Positions 14,847-23,483 of a stretch of 64,000 nt of DNA are shown one piece after another. The translations under genes and the position numbers were made by a program. The stretch is taken from contig CAJTFL010000020.1 of assembly GCA_910575565.1 (NCBI GenBank), positions 20,358 through 84,357 on the forward strand, written 5' to 3'. The notes below the pieces were generated by a model. The model saw only the letters and a list, made by a program, of their open reading frames with translations. It made no database searches and was not told the origin of the DNA. Each line of letters starts with the position of its first letter. The first letter of the stretch is position 1. The stretch comes from Lachnospiraceae bacterium (GTDB lineage Bacteria > Bacillota > Clostridia > Lachnospirales > Lachnospiraceae).

Positions 14847-16271
14847 ATGAAAGTTGTTTATCAGACCTGCTGTGGCGTCGATGTTCACAAATCTTTTCTC
14901 GTTGCCACAATCATCAAAACCACATCCGGAGTTCAGCCTTCTTATCAGAAAAAGCGCTTCCCCACCTTCAACAATTCCATTCTTGAGTTCAAGAAATGGC
15001 TGCTGGACAATTCCTGCCGTGACATTTGTATGGAATCTACCGGCAAATACTGGATACCCGTGTTCAACCTTTTGGAAGACGAGATCAACGTCACCATCGC
15101 CAATCCAAAATGGGTAAAGGCTGTCAAGGGGAACAAGGACGATGCCAAAGATTCCAAATGGATCGGGGATCTGTTCAGGCTGGGGCTTGTGCCCGGAAGT
15201 TACATACCGTGTAAAGAAATCCGTATCCTCAGGGAGTTTACAAGATACCGGCATAAGCTTACTTCTTGCAGAAGCAGCGAGAAGAATCGATTTCAGAATG
15301 CGCTTACCGTCTGTAATGTCGCATTAGATTCGGTGGTTTCCGATATCTTTGGGAAACCAGCCACCTCTGTGATCGATTACCTCCTCGAACAGACCAGCAA
15401 TTCCATCAGCCACGAAGAAATTTCCTCCAGACTGCTCCGTTCACTCAAGAAAAAGTCCGAGAGTGTCATTGAGTCCATCGAGGGTTATCAGATGGCTGAT
15501 TCCCAGAAATACCGTATGCGCCTCATCCACGCACACATGGATTATATCACATCTACGATCTCCGATATAGACTCAATGATAAATTCGTTGGTCGAACCTT
15601 ATGATAATGCTGTCAAGTTACTATGTACCATTCCCGGAGTTGACCGCAGCAGTGCGATAACTGCCATCTCTGAGATTGGCACGGATATGACACAGTTCTC
15701 TAATTCCAAGCGTTTATGCTGCTGGGCTGGCCTGGCTCCCGGTAATAATGAGTCAGCCGGTAAGAAGAAATCTGTTCGGATCACGCGTGCCGGGGCCTAC
15801 CTCAAACCTGCATTGGTACAAGTTGCCCATGCAGCCGTAAAATCCGACAAGTCTCCTTACTATAAAGCCAAATACGAACGAATCATGAAATGCCGTGGCA
15901 AGAAACGCGCCATCATTGCAATCGCTAGTACTGCGTTGCGTAAATAACGGTGAATAGGCGTCTGATGTCTGCGTTAGATGTGAATCCCGCGAAACGAAGG
16001 CGTAGTGGTGCTACGTCGAGTTTCGTGGGATTTACAGATGACGCAGACAGCGGGTGCATATTCACTGGAATTTACGCAACGCAGTACTAGGATGATTCTT
16101 ACTGCCGCCTATCAAATGCTGCCTGTAGGCGAGGTATGGAATCCTACCGTTCTTTACAAGATTGATATGCCTGAGCACCTCAAAGAAAAACAAAAAGAGA
16201 AGGCTATCAAACAAGCTAAGAAGCTTTTAATTGCCGAAGGGATTATTACAGAATCCCAGCTTGCCTCGTAG
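14847..16271 (+). pseudogene. IS110-family transposase, split by a MITE
   Basis: The N-terminal DEDD RuvC-like domain begins with CGVDVHKS and includes MESTGKYW and VKGNKDDAKDSKW. The C-terminal domain has the IPGVDRSSAITAISEIG and WAGLAPGNNES segments with the conserved serine region. At codon 361 (gct, 15,924-15,926) the frame enters a 158-base palindromic insertion and hits TAA at 15,945-15,947. After the insertion the frame resumes at 16,089 with RMILTAAYQML and runs to 16,271. Insertion plus duplication is 162 bases, so the frame is conserved but the stop is not bypassed. AAAGGAG supports the ATG at 14,847. The product lacks its last 60 residues and is probably inactive. Confidence 0.88.
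15929..16086. mobile_element. 158-bp MITE with CTAG duplication, inside the IS110 transposase
   Basis: The insert begins TACTGCGTTGCGTAAAT and ends with its inverse ATTTACGCAACGCAGTA at the core, with about 28 bp of near-perfect terminal inverted repeats. CTAG flanks it on both sides (15,925-15,928 and 16,087-16,090), while the restored transposase needs only one CTAG. The interior is also palindromic (GTCTGCGT/ACGCAGAC, GCGAAAC/GTTTCG, GCGTAG/CTACG), so the whole element folds into one long hairpin. It encodes no protein and would need a transposase in trans. Confidence 0.85.
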
Positions 16272-16557
16272 CAAGTTCTAATAAATCAACCTCGTCTCTA
16301 AAAGGCTATTTTTCAATAGCTTGTTTAAGTGCGCCAGTTTTTGGCTGTCTTCTACTTTCTTTCACACTAAGCGGCTTCCGGACAGCGAGAAGAAATGGCT
16401 GAAAGCCAAAATGCACGATCAATGCCCGGAGGTGGCTGACACGGCACGGGAGGTTTTCAATGCCTGCTTTCCCCATGCAGAGCGCAATGCCATGAAAAAG
16501 CAGCTTGTTATTTGATGTATACAATTTGGTGTATATGAAACCATTTGGCAAAAGTGG

Positions 16558-16788
16558 GTGCTTTTGCAGAAGATGCTGCTGGAGCAGTTAAAGGAACTGA
16601 CGGATCATGGTTTTGTGGAAAAGAAATCCTATGAGGGATACCCACTCCGGGTAGAATATTCACTAACAGATGATATGGGAATGAAAATACTGAAGGCGTT
16701 AAGGATTATGCAGCATATAGGGATTGATTACCTGAAAGCAAACGGCATGGAACATATCCTGGAGGAAAAGGGAGTAGTCCCAGATTAG
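16558..16788 (+). pseudogene. HxlR-family regulator, N-terminal part missing
   Basis: The 76 codons read as the second half of an HxlR winged helix: KMLLEQLKELTDHGFVEKK, then YPLRVEYSLTDDMG, matching the recognition helix and wing of the family. The usual N-terminal metal- or thiol-sensing part and first helices are absent upstream, and there is no ribosome binding site at the apparent start. It is best read as a fragment left by a rearrangement in this mobile-DNA region. Confidence 0.65.
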
Positions 16789-16839
16789 TACCCACGAAAA
16801 AGTGGGTAATTTACTGTCCGGGAACCGCCGCTTATAATA

Positions 16840-16938
16840 TCATCAGAAAAGAATGATACGGACGCCGATATATCGGGTGTGACGTTCGACAGACCAAATT
16901 TTAACCGCATGATTGCAGAGATTGAATCCGGAAAAGGT
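16840..16938 (+). pseudogene. Serine recombinase fragment
   Basis: In one frame the DNA encodes DADISGVTFDRPNFNRMIAE followed by IESGK, the segment after the first catalytic block of large serine recombinases (normally DxGxSGxxFDRPxFxRMLxDIExGK). Neither the catalytic serine region upstream nor the rest downstream is present. The remainder of the 352-base stretch 16,789-17,140 holds a short ACCCAC/GTGGGT hairpin and no gene. This is a relic of the integrative element. Confidence 0.6.
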
Positions 16939-17140
16939 GGACGGGAAACTCCTTTCTGCCACGCAACCGAAGCAGCAAGGCGCATAGGAAATCGAAAAGA
17001 CGGTACAGCCCTTGTAACCGGGGCTATACCGCCTAATCTGAAATTACTTCCCTCTAACTGTAAACATTTGATTTTCCATGAGTTTTTTCATGGATTTCCT
17101 AATGTCTTTTCGTGGATTTCCCATGGAAATAACCCTTAAG

Positions 17141-17653
17141 CTAAACGGTAATATCCAAGTACCGCCCCTTCTCCACCGGCGATTGATCGAAATTTTTCGT
17201 TGTCCGGAAAACAGTATGGGTGGTTCCGCCGGACATATAGGTTTTGCCGCATTCCGGGCAGATATCGGTATGATAGGTTACGGACTGGGAAATGATTTCC
17301 TGATCATCGGAAGCGTTTGCCTTGGCCCATGCATGGGATACGTGTTCTGCCTCATGGGCGCGGATTTTAAAAGCAGCGGTTTCCGGGCTAAGCTTTGTGG
17401 GTGTCTTAAAGGAAACGGAAGGGTCATTGGATCCGTCCTTGTATTTCCGGTTTTTGCAGGTCTGGCATTCGTAGGTGTCATAATCTCCTTTGGGGGAAAC
17501 TTTCCGGCTGCCTTGAGCCTTTTTTGCGTTTTCCGGCATCTGGGCTTCGGATAAGCTTCCCGGTTTTGCTGCCGGGGACAATGCCTGGAAAGCTGCGGGG
17601 CCGCGGAGAAAAGCGTAAAGGGATAAACTGCCCAGGGATAATAAATTGTTGAT
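17141..17653 (-). CDS. Conserved Cys/His metal-binding protein with apparent ATC start
   Basis: This protein of about 170 residues has two CxxC pairs (YECQTCKNRKY and ICPECGKTY) and an RAHEAEHVSHA motif between them, suggesting a bound metal such as zinc. Similar proteins are widespread in Firmicutes as hypothetical proteins; some are annotated as putative metalloproteins, but I cannot give an activity. A perfect AAGGAGG (17,661-17,667, minus strand) sits 7 bases before an ATC codon that opens the frame with INNLLSLGSLSLYAF. The first standard start, a TTG at 17,581, lies 24 codons later with no ribosome binding site. So either translation begins at ATC, or the start codon has mutated. Confidence 0.7.
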   Translation of the reverse strand: MNNLLSLGSLSLYAFLRGPAAFQALSPAAKPGSLSEAQMPENAKKAQGSRKVSPKGDYDTYECQTCKNRKYKDGSNDPSVSFKTPTKLSPETAAFKIRAHEAEHVSHAWAKANASDDQEIISQSVTYHTDICPECGKTYMSGGTTHTVFRTTKNFDQSPVEKGRYLDITV

Positions 17654-17928
17654 AAGATCGCCTCCTTAGTTACCGTTTTTGCCATCGCCGTAGAGCGGTT
17701 TACAAACACACTCTGGCCAGCGGTGCACGCTTTTTTATTAGTATAGGCAGTTTTTCGGAAAATATCAATAGAATTTTGTGGTTTTTTCAGCACTTGCAAA
17801 GGCAGATGTTTTTTGCTGTTCGTATGGCTGCCGACTGAAAAAAAGAGCGTTGCCCGCCTGCCAAGCATGCAGGCGTCCTGTTAGCCGCCGATAAATGGAA
17901 GCCAGAAACGGCGCAGCTGAATTTCATG

Positions 17929-18801
17929 CTATTTCAGGCAGAGGGAACGGTATTTTTTTGGTGAAACTCCTTTATATTCCCGGAATTTTCGGATAAAGTA
18001 GCTGAAATTATCAAATCCGACAGAAAGGGCGATATCAGAAATCGGCGTTTTTGATTCGGACAGCATTTCACAGGCTTTTTCTATTCGATATTCATTGATA
18101 AAGCTGATGGGCGTCTTTCCAATCTCCTGTTTAAAGTAATGGCAGAAATAATTGGGACTCATAAAGCATATTTCAGCCAGCGTCTGTAAAGATATTGATT
18201 CCGGGTAATTCAAGTGAACATATTCAATCACTTGTTTTAATTTATTTAAGGAATCCTTTCCTTTAAGCGATAAGGTATTCTTATAAAAATAATCGGCCTG
18301 AAAAAATAATTCAATCATGTGCAATATATGAAGTTTAATGCTTAAAAGGGCACAGGCGGGCAGTGTGTGGTAAAGTTTTATGATTTCCTGCATATGGAAC
18401 AGGATTTGTTTATGATCCTCTGGTGAAAATGCGGAGCAGAAGGTTGGGAACAGCAGCGTTCCACTGGTGATGGGCCGGATAAAGTTATGCTGGCACGCAT
18501 CATACAATGAAAAGTCTAAAAAGCCAGGATTAAAGACAACAGCGTGGTGCAGGGATTCTCCGACAGATTTAATTTCGTGCAGTTCTCCGGAATTGATGAA
18601 ACAAAATTCGCCTGGGTTTAAGATAAAGGGTTTTCCGTGAATGGTTAAATTCAGGATTCCGTATTCTGCATACACCCATTCCAGTTCTTCGTGCCAGTGC
18701 TGTGACACGAAATAAAATCCGTCTTTGTCGTGGTGGGAATATACCTGTAAAGGAAAAACAGAAGTGCCATGGGTTTTATCTTCATGGTAAGCGCGTGACA
18801 T
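17929..18801 (-). CDS. AraC-family regulator of the alpha-glucoside cluster
   Basis: This 290-residue protein has an N-terminal cupin sugar-sensing domain (HWHEELEWVYAEYG, then INSGELHEI) and a C-terminal pair of helix-turn-helix motifs (SLQTLAEICFMSPNYFCHYF and PISDIALSVGFDNFSYFIRK). This layout is typical of activators of sugar operons. The ATG at 18,801 has AGGAG 9 bases upstream; a TTG 3 codons earlier overlaps that site. It is divergent from the glucosidase-PTS operon, which it most likely activates when the sugar is present. Confidence 0.88.
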   Translation of the reverse strand: MSRAYHEDKTHGTSVFPLQVYSHHDKDGFYFVSQHWHEELEWVYAEYGILNLTIHGKPFILNPGEFCFINSGELHEIKSVGESLHHAVVFNPGFLDFSLYDACQHNFIRPITSGTLLFPTFCSAFSPEDHKQILFHMQEIIKLYHTLPACALLSIKLHILHMIELFFQADYFYKNTLSLKGKDSLNKLKQVIEYVHLNYPESISLQTLAEICFMSPNYFCHYFKQEIGKTPISFINEYRIEKACEMLSESKTPISDIALSVGFDNFSYFIRKFREYKGVSPKKYRSLCLK

Positions 18802-18920
18802 AGTTACCAACTCCTAAATCATAAAATTGTGTTATTATTGGATAAAATTATGCAAGCAATCAAGGCTTCTTTTCCAGTATACTAAAGTCACCGAAGAAAA
18901 ACAAGCGAGGTGAAAAAAAG
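18802..18920. promoter_or_regulatory. Divergent control region between AraC regulator and glucosidase operon
   Basis: The 119-base gap contains TATACT at 18,878-18,883 on the plus strand, placed as a -10 box about 25 to 30 bases before the glucosidase ribosome binding site, with no good -35 sequence 17 bases upstream. A weak -35 is typical of AraC-activated promoters. AT-rich sequence near 18,825-18,855 could hold the activator sites and the minus-strand promoter. Confidence 0.5.
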
Positions 18921-20543
18921 ATGAAGGAAAAGTGGTGGAAAAGCAGTGTGGTATACCAGATATATCCGCGAAGCTTTTGTGACAGCAATGGCGACGGAAT
19001 CGGTGATATTAACGGTATTCGTTCTAAATTATGGTATTTGAAGGAACTTGGGGCCGATGTGGTCTGGCTGAGTCCCGTTTATGCCTCTCCTAATGCGGAT
19101 AATGGCTATGACATATCCGATTATTATGGGATATCACCGGAGTACGGCTCAATGGAGGAAATGAAGGCTTTAATTCAAGAATGTGAAAATTGTGGTATTA
19201 AAATTATCATGGATCTTGTTGTGAACCATACTTCTGATGAGCATCCATGGTTTATGGAGGCAAAGAAATCGAAGGACAACCCGTATAGGGATTATTATAT
19301 CTGGAGAGAAGGGGAAAAGGGCAGTCCGCCTAATGGATTAAAGTCTTGTTTTGGCGGCAGCGCATGGGAATATTCAGAAGAAACGGGGGAGTATTATCTG
19401 CATTTCTATCATAAAAAACAGCCGGATTTGAACTGGGAGAATGAGGCGATGCGGAAAGAAATCTGGAAAATGATGAATTTCTGGATTGATATGGGTGTCG
19501 GCGGTTTCCGGATGGATGTGATTGATGTCATTGGAAAAGTCCCGGATCAGGAGATAAAGGAAAACGGACCCAGGCTGCACGAATATCTCCAGGAAATGAA
19601 TCGGGAGACATTTGGGGATAAAAACCTGATGACTGTGGGGGAATGCTGGGGGGCAGATATTGAGGATGGAAGTTTATATTCTGATCCGGAGAGGAGGGAA
19701 CTGGATATGATCTTTCAATTTGAACAGATGCTGCTGGATCAGGTTCCGGGAAAACAGAAGTGGGATTTAAAGCCCCTTGAATTAAAGAGGTTAAAACAGG
19801 CTTTTGCGAAATGGCAGAAGGCATTGGAGGGGAGAGGGTGGAACAGCCTTTTCTGGAACAGCCATGACCTTCCCAGGATCGTTTCCAGATGGGGAAACGA
19901 TAGAGAGTACCGAGTGGAGTCCGCAAAGATGCTGGCAACTGTGCTTCATGGAATGAAGGGGACGCCCTATATTTACCAGGGGGAAGAAATCGGGATGACC
20001 AATTATCCATTTTCGGGAATTGAGGATTTTTCTGATGTGGAGTCTGTCAATATGTATCGGGAGCGAAAACAAATGGGATATCCGGAAGAAGAAATTATGA
20101 AATCCCTCTGTATAAAATCCAGGGATAATGCAAGGACTCCCATGCAGTGGGACAGCGGCTCACAGGCAGGATTTACGGAAGGGAAGCCCTGGTGCAGGGT
20201 AAATCCCAATTATACGGAAATTAATGCAAAAGAGGCATTAATGGATCAGGATTCCATTTTTTATTATTATCAAAAACTAATCCGGCTCCGAAAAGAAGAA
20301 TCCCTGCTGGTTTATGGGACGTTTGATTTGCTTTGTCCGGAGGATGAACATATTTTTGCTTATGTAAGGGAATGGAAAGGGAAAAAATGGCTGGTGGTAG
20401 GCAATTTCGATAAGGAACCGGTAAGTTTTGATTATCCCGGGAAAGGCAGGGCGCTGTTGTCCAATTATGAACAGGCTGCTGAAACCTGGTTAAAGCAGAT
20501 GAAGCTGCGTCCGTATGAAGCGGCTATCTATGAAATCATATAA
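18921..20543 (+). CDS. GH13 alpha-glucosidase (oligo-1,6-glucosidase type)
   Basis: This 540-residue protein of glycoside hydrolase family 13 has a normal length. The barrel motifs are visible: GYDISDYYGISPEYG, then MDLVVNHTS, GFRMDVIDVIG with nucleophile Asp199, TVGECWG with acid/base Glu241, and NSHDLPR with the third carboxylate Asp316. Valine directly after the nucleophile favours alpha-1,6 and related linkages over alpha-1,4 in this subfamily (known for Bacillus oligo-1,6-glucosidase). No signal peptide is present, so it acts in the cytoplasm on sugar brought in by the PTS permease next door. Isomaltose, isomaltulose, trehalose-6-phosphate or sucrose-like phosphates are all possible substrates. 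Confidence 0.88.
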   Translation: MKEKWWKSSVVYQIYPRSFCDSNGDGIGDINGIRSKLWYLKELGADVVWLSPVYASPNADNGYDISDYYGISPEYGSMEEMKALIQECENCGIKIIMDLVVNHTSDEHPWFMEAKKSKDNPYRDYYIWREGEKGSPPNGLKSCFGGSAWEYSEETGEYYLHFYHKKQPDLNWENEAMRKEIWKMMNFWIDMGVGGFRMDVIDVIGKVPDQEIKENGPRLHEYLQEMNRETFGDKNLMTVGECWGADIEDGSLYSDPERRELDMIFQFEQMLLDQVPGKQKWDLKPLELKRLKQAFAKWQKALEGRGWNSLFWNSHDLPRIVSRWGNDREYRVESAKMLATVLHGMKGTPYIYQGEEIGMTNYPFSGIEDFSDVESVNMYRERKQMGYPEEEIMKSLCIKSRDNARTPMQWDSGSQAGFTEGKPWCRVNPNYTEINAKEALMDQDSIFYYYQKLIRLRKEESLLVYGTFDLLCPEDEHIFAYVREWKGKKWLVVGNFDKEPVSFDYPGKGRALLSNYEQAAETWLKQMKLRPYEAAIYEII

Positions 20544-20564
20544 CGAAGAGGAGGAAGAAAAAAG

Positions 20565-22511
20565 ATGACAAAGGAAGAACGCTACCAGGCATCCGCCGAA
20601 GAGCTTTTGCGGCTGGTCGGAGGAAAAGAAAACATTATCAGCGCTGCCCACTGTGCAACCAGGCTTAGGCTGGTGTTGAAAGATGAGTCCAAGGCAGATG
20701 TAGATGGGATCCTGAAGGTGGATCTGGTGAAAGGCCAGTTTGCCAATGGAGGCCAGTTCCAGATTATTATCGGCAGTGGTACGGTAAACGAGGTTTATAA
20801 GCGTTTCATCGAAGCTGGAGGAATCGCCGAGGCGACGAAAAGCGAAGTAAAGCAGGCGGCCATTCAGAAGATGAATCCGCTGCAGCGGCTGGTAAAAACA
20901 CTGTCGGATGTATTTGTGCCGCTGATTCCGGCACTGGTTGCCAGCGGTTTGATGATGGGCTTAAATAATGTGCTGACGGCCAGCGGGCTGTTTGTTCCTG
21001 GGCAGTCTTTGGTAGAAGCATATCCGGCGCTCTCTGATATTGCGGCTATGATTAATACCTTTGCCAGTGCGGCTTATGCCTTTCTGCCCATTCTCATTGG
21101 ATTTTCAGCCACAAAAATGTTTGGGGGCAATCCGTATCTGGGGGCGGTTATCGGTATGATCATGGTATCCGGAGATCTGTTGAATGCCTATGCTTACGGT
21201 ACTGCCGTAACCGAGGGGACAATTCCGGTATGGAATATTTTGGGAATCGCCATTGAAAAAGTAGGATACCAGGGAACGGTTCTCCCGGTTCTTGCCGCAT
21301 CTTATATTCTTTCTTTTGTAGAGAAGAAGCTGCATAAATATATCCCGGAGATTTTGGATAATCTTCTTACCCCGTTGCTTACGGTGATGATTACCGGGTT
21401 TATTACGTTTACCATTGTGGGCGGGGTGATGAGAACGGCAGGCGATATGCTGACCAACAGTTTTGTGTGGATGCATGACGCCTTGGGAATTGTAGGTGGT
21501 ATGGTTCTGGGCTTTTTATATTCGCCTCTTACCATGACGGGTATGCACCACAGCCTGCTTCCGGTAGATATCCAGATGGTAGCGGCAGGCGGTTCCTTTC
21601 TGCTTGCCATTGCATCCTGCAATAATGTGGCTCAGGGCGGCGCAACCCTCTGTGCCATGCTTCGGACAAAGGATAAAAAGTTAAAAAGTGTTGCGGCAAC
21701 TTCGGGAGTATCCGCTATGCTGGGGATTACAGAGCCGGCAATGTTTGGCGTAAACCTGAAACTGAAATATCCGTTCTACGGGGCGATGATTGGCGCAGCC
21801 CTTGGAGGCGGGTATGTAACCTTGACGAATGTTTTGAATACCGCTCCCGGAACTGCGGGGATTGTGGGATTTGTCTGTGTGCCTGCAGCCAGTATGCTGA
21901 ACTTCTTGATTGGTGCAGTTATTGCTATTGCAGCAGGGTTTATCTCTACTTATGTGATGTCAAATATGAGGAAGTTTAATAAAGAACTGGCGGGCAATGA
22001 AGTTTCTGCAGAAGAAACAGCAGATACCTCTGAGGATGTTTTTTTGGCGGCAGAAAAGAAGGTAATCTGCAGCCCTCTGACAGGAACTGCAATACCCATG
22101 AATCAAGTACCGGATGATACCTTTGCCGCGGAAGTATTAGGAAAGGGGATGGCAGTGATTCCCTCCGAGGGGAAAGTAGTAGCGCCTTGTGAGGGCGTGA
22201 TCTCCGCATTATTTGGTACAAAGCATGTCATTGGCATTACCGCGAAGGATGGGGCGGAACTGCTGATTCATGTGGGCGTAAATACCGTGGAGCTTAACGG
22301 AAAATATTATGAGGCTCATGTGGCACAGGGCGATCAGGTAAAACCGGGGCAGCTGCTTCTTACGTTTGATCTTCAGAAAATCCAGGAAGCGGGCTATCCT
22401 GTGGCGACTCCGGTAATCATTGCAAATACAGACAATTATAAAAATGTGGAAGGGTTGAAAACCGGCGAGGTTCACTGCATGGAGCCTCTTATTAAACTGG
22501 AGGAATCATAA
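20565..22511 (+). CDS. PTS permease EIIBCA, glucose/alpha-glucoside family
   Basis: This 648-residue membrane protein fuses three PTS domains. EIIB is at residues 1-90, with the phosphorylated Cys30 in SAAHCATRLRL. EIIC follows, with about ten membrane segments and the LASGLMMGLNN-like SGLMMGLNNVL and GITEPAMFG signatures. EIIA comes at the C-terminus, with KGMAVIPSEGKVVAP and the phosphorylated His569 in LLIHVGVNTVEL. It imports and phosphorylates a disaccharide using phosphate from HPr. The sequence style is that of trehalose/sucrose permeases, and the adjacent GH13 enzyme implies an alpha-glucoside. It lies 21 bases after the glucosidase with AAGAGGAGG before its ATG. Confidence 0.9.
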   Translation: MTKEERYQASAEELLRLVGGKENIISAAHCATRLRLVLKDESKADVDGILKVDLVKGQFANGGQFQIIIGSGTVNEVYKRFIEAGGIAEATKSEVKQAAIQKMNPLQRLVKTLSDVFVPLIPALVASGLMMGLNNVLTASGLFVPGQSLVEAYPALSDIAAMINTFASAAYAFLPILIGFSATKMFGGNPYLGAVIGMIMVSGDLLNAYAYGTAVTEGTIPVWNILGIAIEKVGYQGTVLPVLAASYILSFVEKKLHKYIPEILDNLLTPLLTVMITGFITFTIVGGVMRTAGDMLTNSFVWMHDALGIVGGMVLGFLYSPLTMTGMHHSLLPVDIQMVAAGGSFLLAIASCNNVAQGGATLCAMLRTKDKKLKSVAATSGVSAMLGITEPAMFGVNLKLKYPFYGAMIGAALGGGYVTLTNVLNTAPGTAGIVGFVCVPAASMLNFLIGAVIAIAAGFISTYVMSNMRKFNKELAGNEVSAEETADTSEDVFLAAEKKVICSPLTGTAIPMNQVPDDTFAAEVLGKGMAVIPSEGKVVAPCEGVISALFGTKHVIGITAKDGAELLIHVGVNTVELNGKYYEAHVAQGDQVKPGQLLLTFDLQKIQEAGYPVATPVIIANTDNYKNVEGLKTGEVHCMEPLIKLEES

Positions 22512-23347
22512 TGGCGGATAAAAAAATTGTGTTTTTAGATATCGACGGGACATTTACTGTTCCGTTGGAAAAACCGACGGAGCTTGCGGCGAGGGCAGTG
22601 CGTGAAGCGAGAAAAAACGGGCATAAGGTTTTGCTCAGCACAGGACGCAATATGCCTATTGTAAGCGAGGATGTCCTGGAAGTAGGATTTGACGGCGTGG
22701 TTGCCAGTGCGGGAAGGCATATTGAAATTGATGGGAAAGTGATCCGCGACAGCGTGCTTCCGGAAAAAACTATCCAAAAGTGCCTGGGAGTTTTTCATCG
22801 ATTTGGAATTTATTGCCGCATAGAAAGCCCGGAGGGGATTTATATTGACGACAGCCTTCAGGAAATTCTCACAAGCACAACGGCAGTTCTGGCTAATTCG
22901 GAACTGATCCGGATGAAGAAGGAACTGGATTCTGATGTGGGGGTAAAGCCGTATACGGAATACCCCCGCAGGGGGGCGTATAAGCTGGGCTTTATCTGTA
23001 CAAGCCTGGAAGATATCGAAAAAACAAAACCGTATCTGGAACAGGAGTTCCATTATGTAGTGCATCCCTATGCGGAAGGTGCGGACTGCTATAATGGCGA
23101 GATCATACAAAAGGACATGGATAAAGGCGAGGCCATGGAGCGTGTCTGTGAATACTATGGCGAGGCCATGGCAGATACAATTGCTTTTGGCGACAGCATG
23201 AATGATCAGCAGATGCTGGAATATGCAGGGGTTGCCGTTGCAATGGGGAACTCCTGCCAGGAATTAAAGAAGTGTGCAGATGTTGTCTGTGAGAGCGTTG
23301 AGGAGGATGGGGTTTACTTTGAATTTAAGCGAATGCATTTAATATAG
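22511..23347 (+). CDS. Cof-type HAD-IIB sugar phosphatase
   Basis: This 278-residue haloacid dehalogenase-type phosphatase has motif I FLDIDGTFT (nucleophile and acid/base aspartates), motif II LLSTGR, a C2B-type cap, and motif IV FGDSMNDQQML near the C-terminus. It overlaps the PTS gene by one base and is certainly cotranscribed. A likely task is to dephosphorylate sugar phosphates that build up when the PTS and glucosidase are active. Exact specificity cannot be read from sequence. Confidence 0.85.
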   Translation: MADKKIVFLDIDGTFTVPLEKPTELAARAVREARKNGHKVLLSTGRNMPIVSEDVLEVGFDGVVASAGRHIEIDGKVIRDSVLPEKTIQKCLGVFHRFGIYCRIESPEGIYIDDSLQEILTSTTAVLANSELIRMKKELDSDVGVKPYTEYPRRGAYKLGFICTSLEDIEKTKPYLEQEFHYVVHPYAEGADCYNGEIIQKDMDKGEAMERVCEYYGEAMADTIAFGDSMNDQQMLEYAGVAVAMGNSCQELKKCADVVCESVEEDGVYFEFKRMHLI

Positions 23348-23433
23348 GGAAAAACAAGATAAATGTATTCCCGTGTGCAATTACAGATGAATGGGAAGCC
23401 ATGCATATCCGGCAGAAGAAGAGGAAACAGCCA

Positions 23434-23462
23434 TTGACACCGGGCCTTCTGCATATTATGAT
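23434..23462 (+). promoter_or_regulatory. Promoter of the vitamin B12 importer operon
   Basis: TTGACA (23,434-23,439) and TATGAT (23,457-23,462) are 17 bases apart. The predicted transcript starts about 15 bases before the riboswitch. Confidence 0.75.
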
Positions 23463-23483
23463 AGGGGATGTAATCAAATAAAC

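Larger units (their letters stand above)
14715..16368 (+). mobile_element. IS110-family insertion sequence, inactivated by a nested MITE
   Basis: The element carries a DEDD-type IS110 transposase (14,847-16,271, interrupted), about 130 bases of structured non-coding DNA upstream and about 97 bases downstream. The ends were set where removal of the element restores a reading frame. The left end begins AGTGTAAG and the right end finishes CTTTCACACT, which form a weak inverted match. There is no obvious target duplication, as usual for this family. Without the 162-base insertion the element would be about 1.49 kb, a typical size. Confidence 0.75.
14601..16515 (+). pseudogene. Small unknown gene split by an IS110-family element
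   Basis: Joining 14,601-14,714 directly to 16,369-16,515 gives one uninterrupted frame of about 87 codons: the left part ends ...NALVLDSMLI and the right part continues KRLPDSEKKWLKAK ... NAMKKQLVI stop. The exact rejoining of frame supports both the gene and the IS ends. The start is uncertain (ATG 14,601 or GTG 14,673). I do not recognise the protein. Its place after a sigma-like gene suggests it belonged to the same integrative element. Confidence 0.55.

Noticed and set aside
14709..15254. 181-codon antisense frame over the IS110 transposase
   Set aside because: It opposes a recognisable transposase and crosses the IS left end, so it is not a gene of either the IS or the host.
17078..17554. 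158-codon hydrophobic forward frame opposite the Cys/His protein
   Set aside because: The hydrophobic residues come from reading the antisense strand of a conserved metal-binding protein; there is no ribosome binding site. The minus-strand gene has a clear one.
22535..23110. 191-codon antisense frame over the HAD phosphatase
   Set aside because: It opposes conserved HAD motifs, and has no start signal or recognisable domain.
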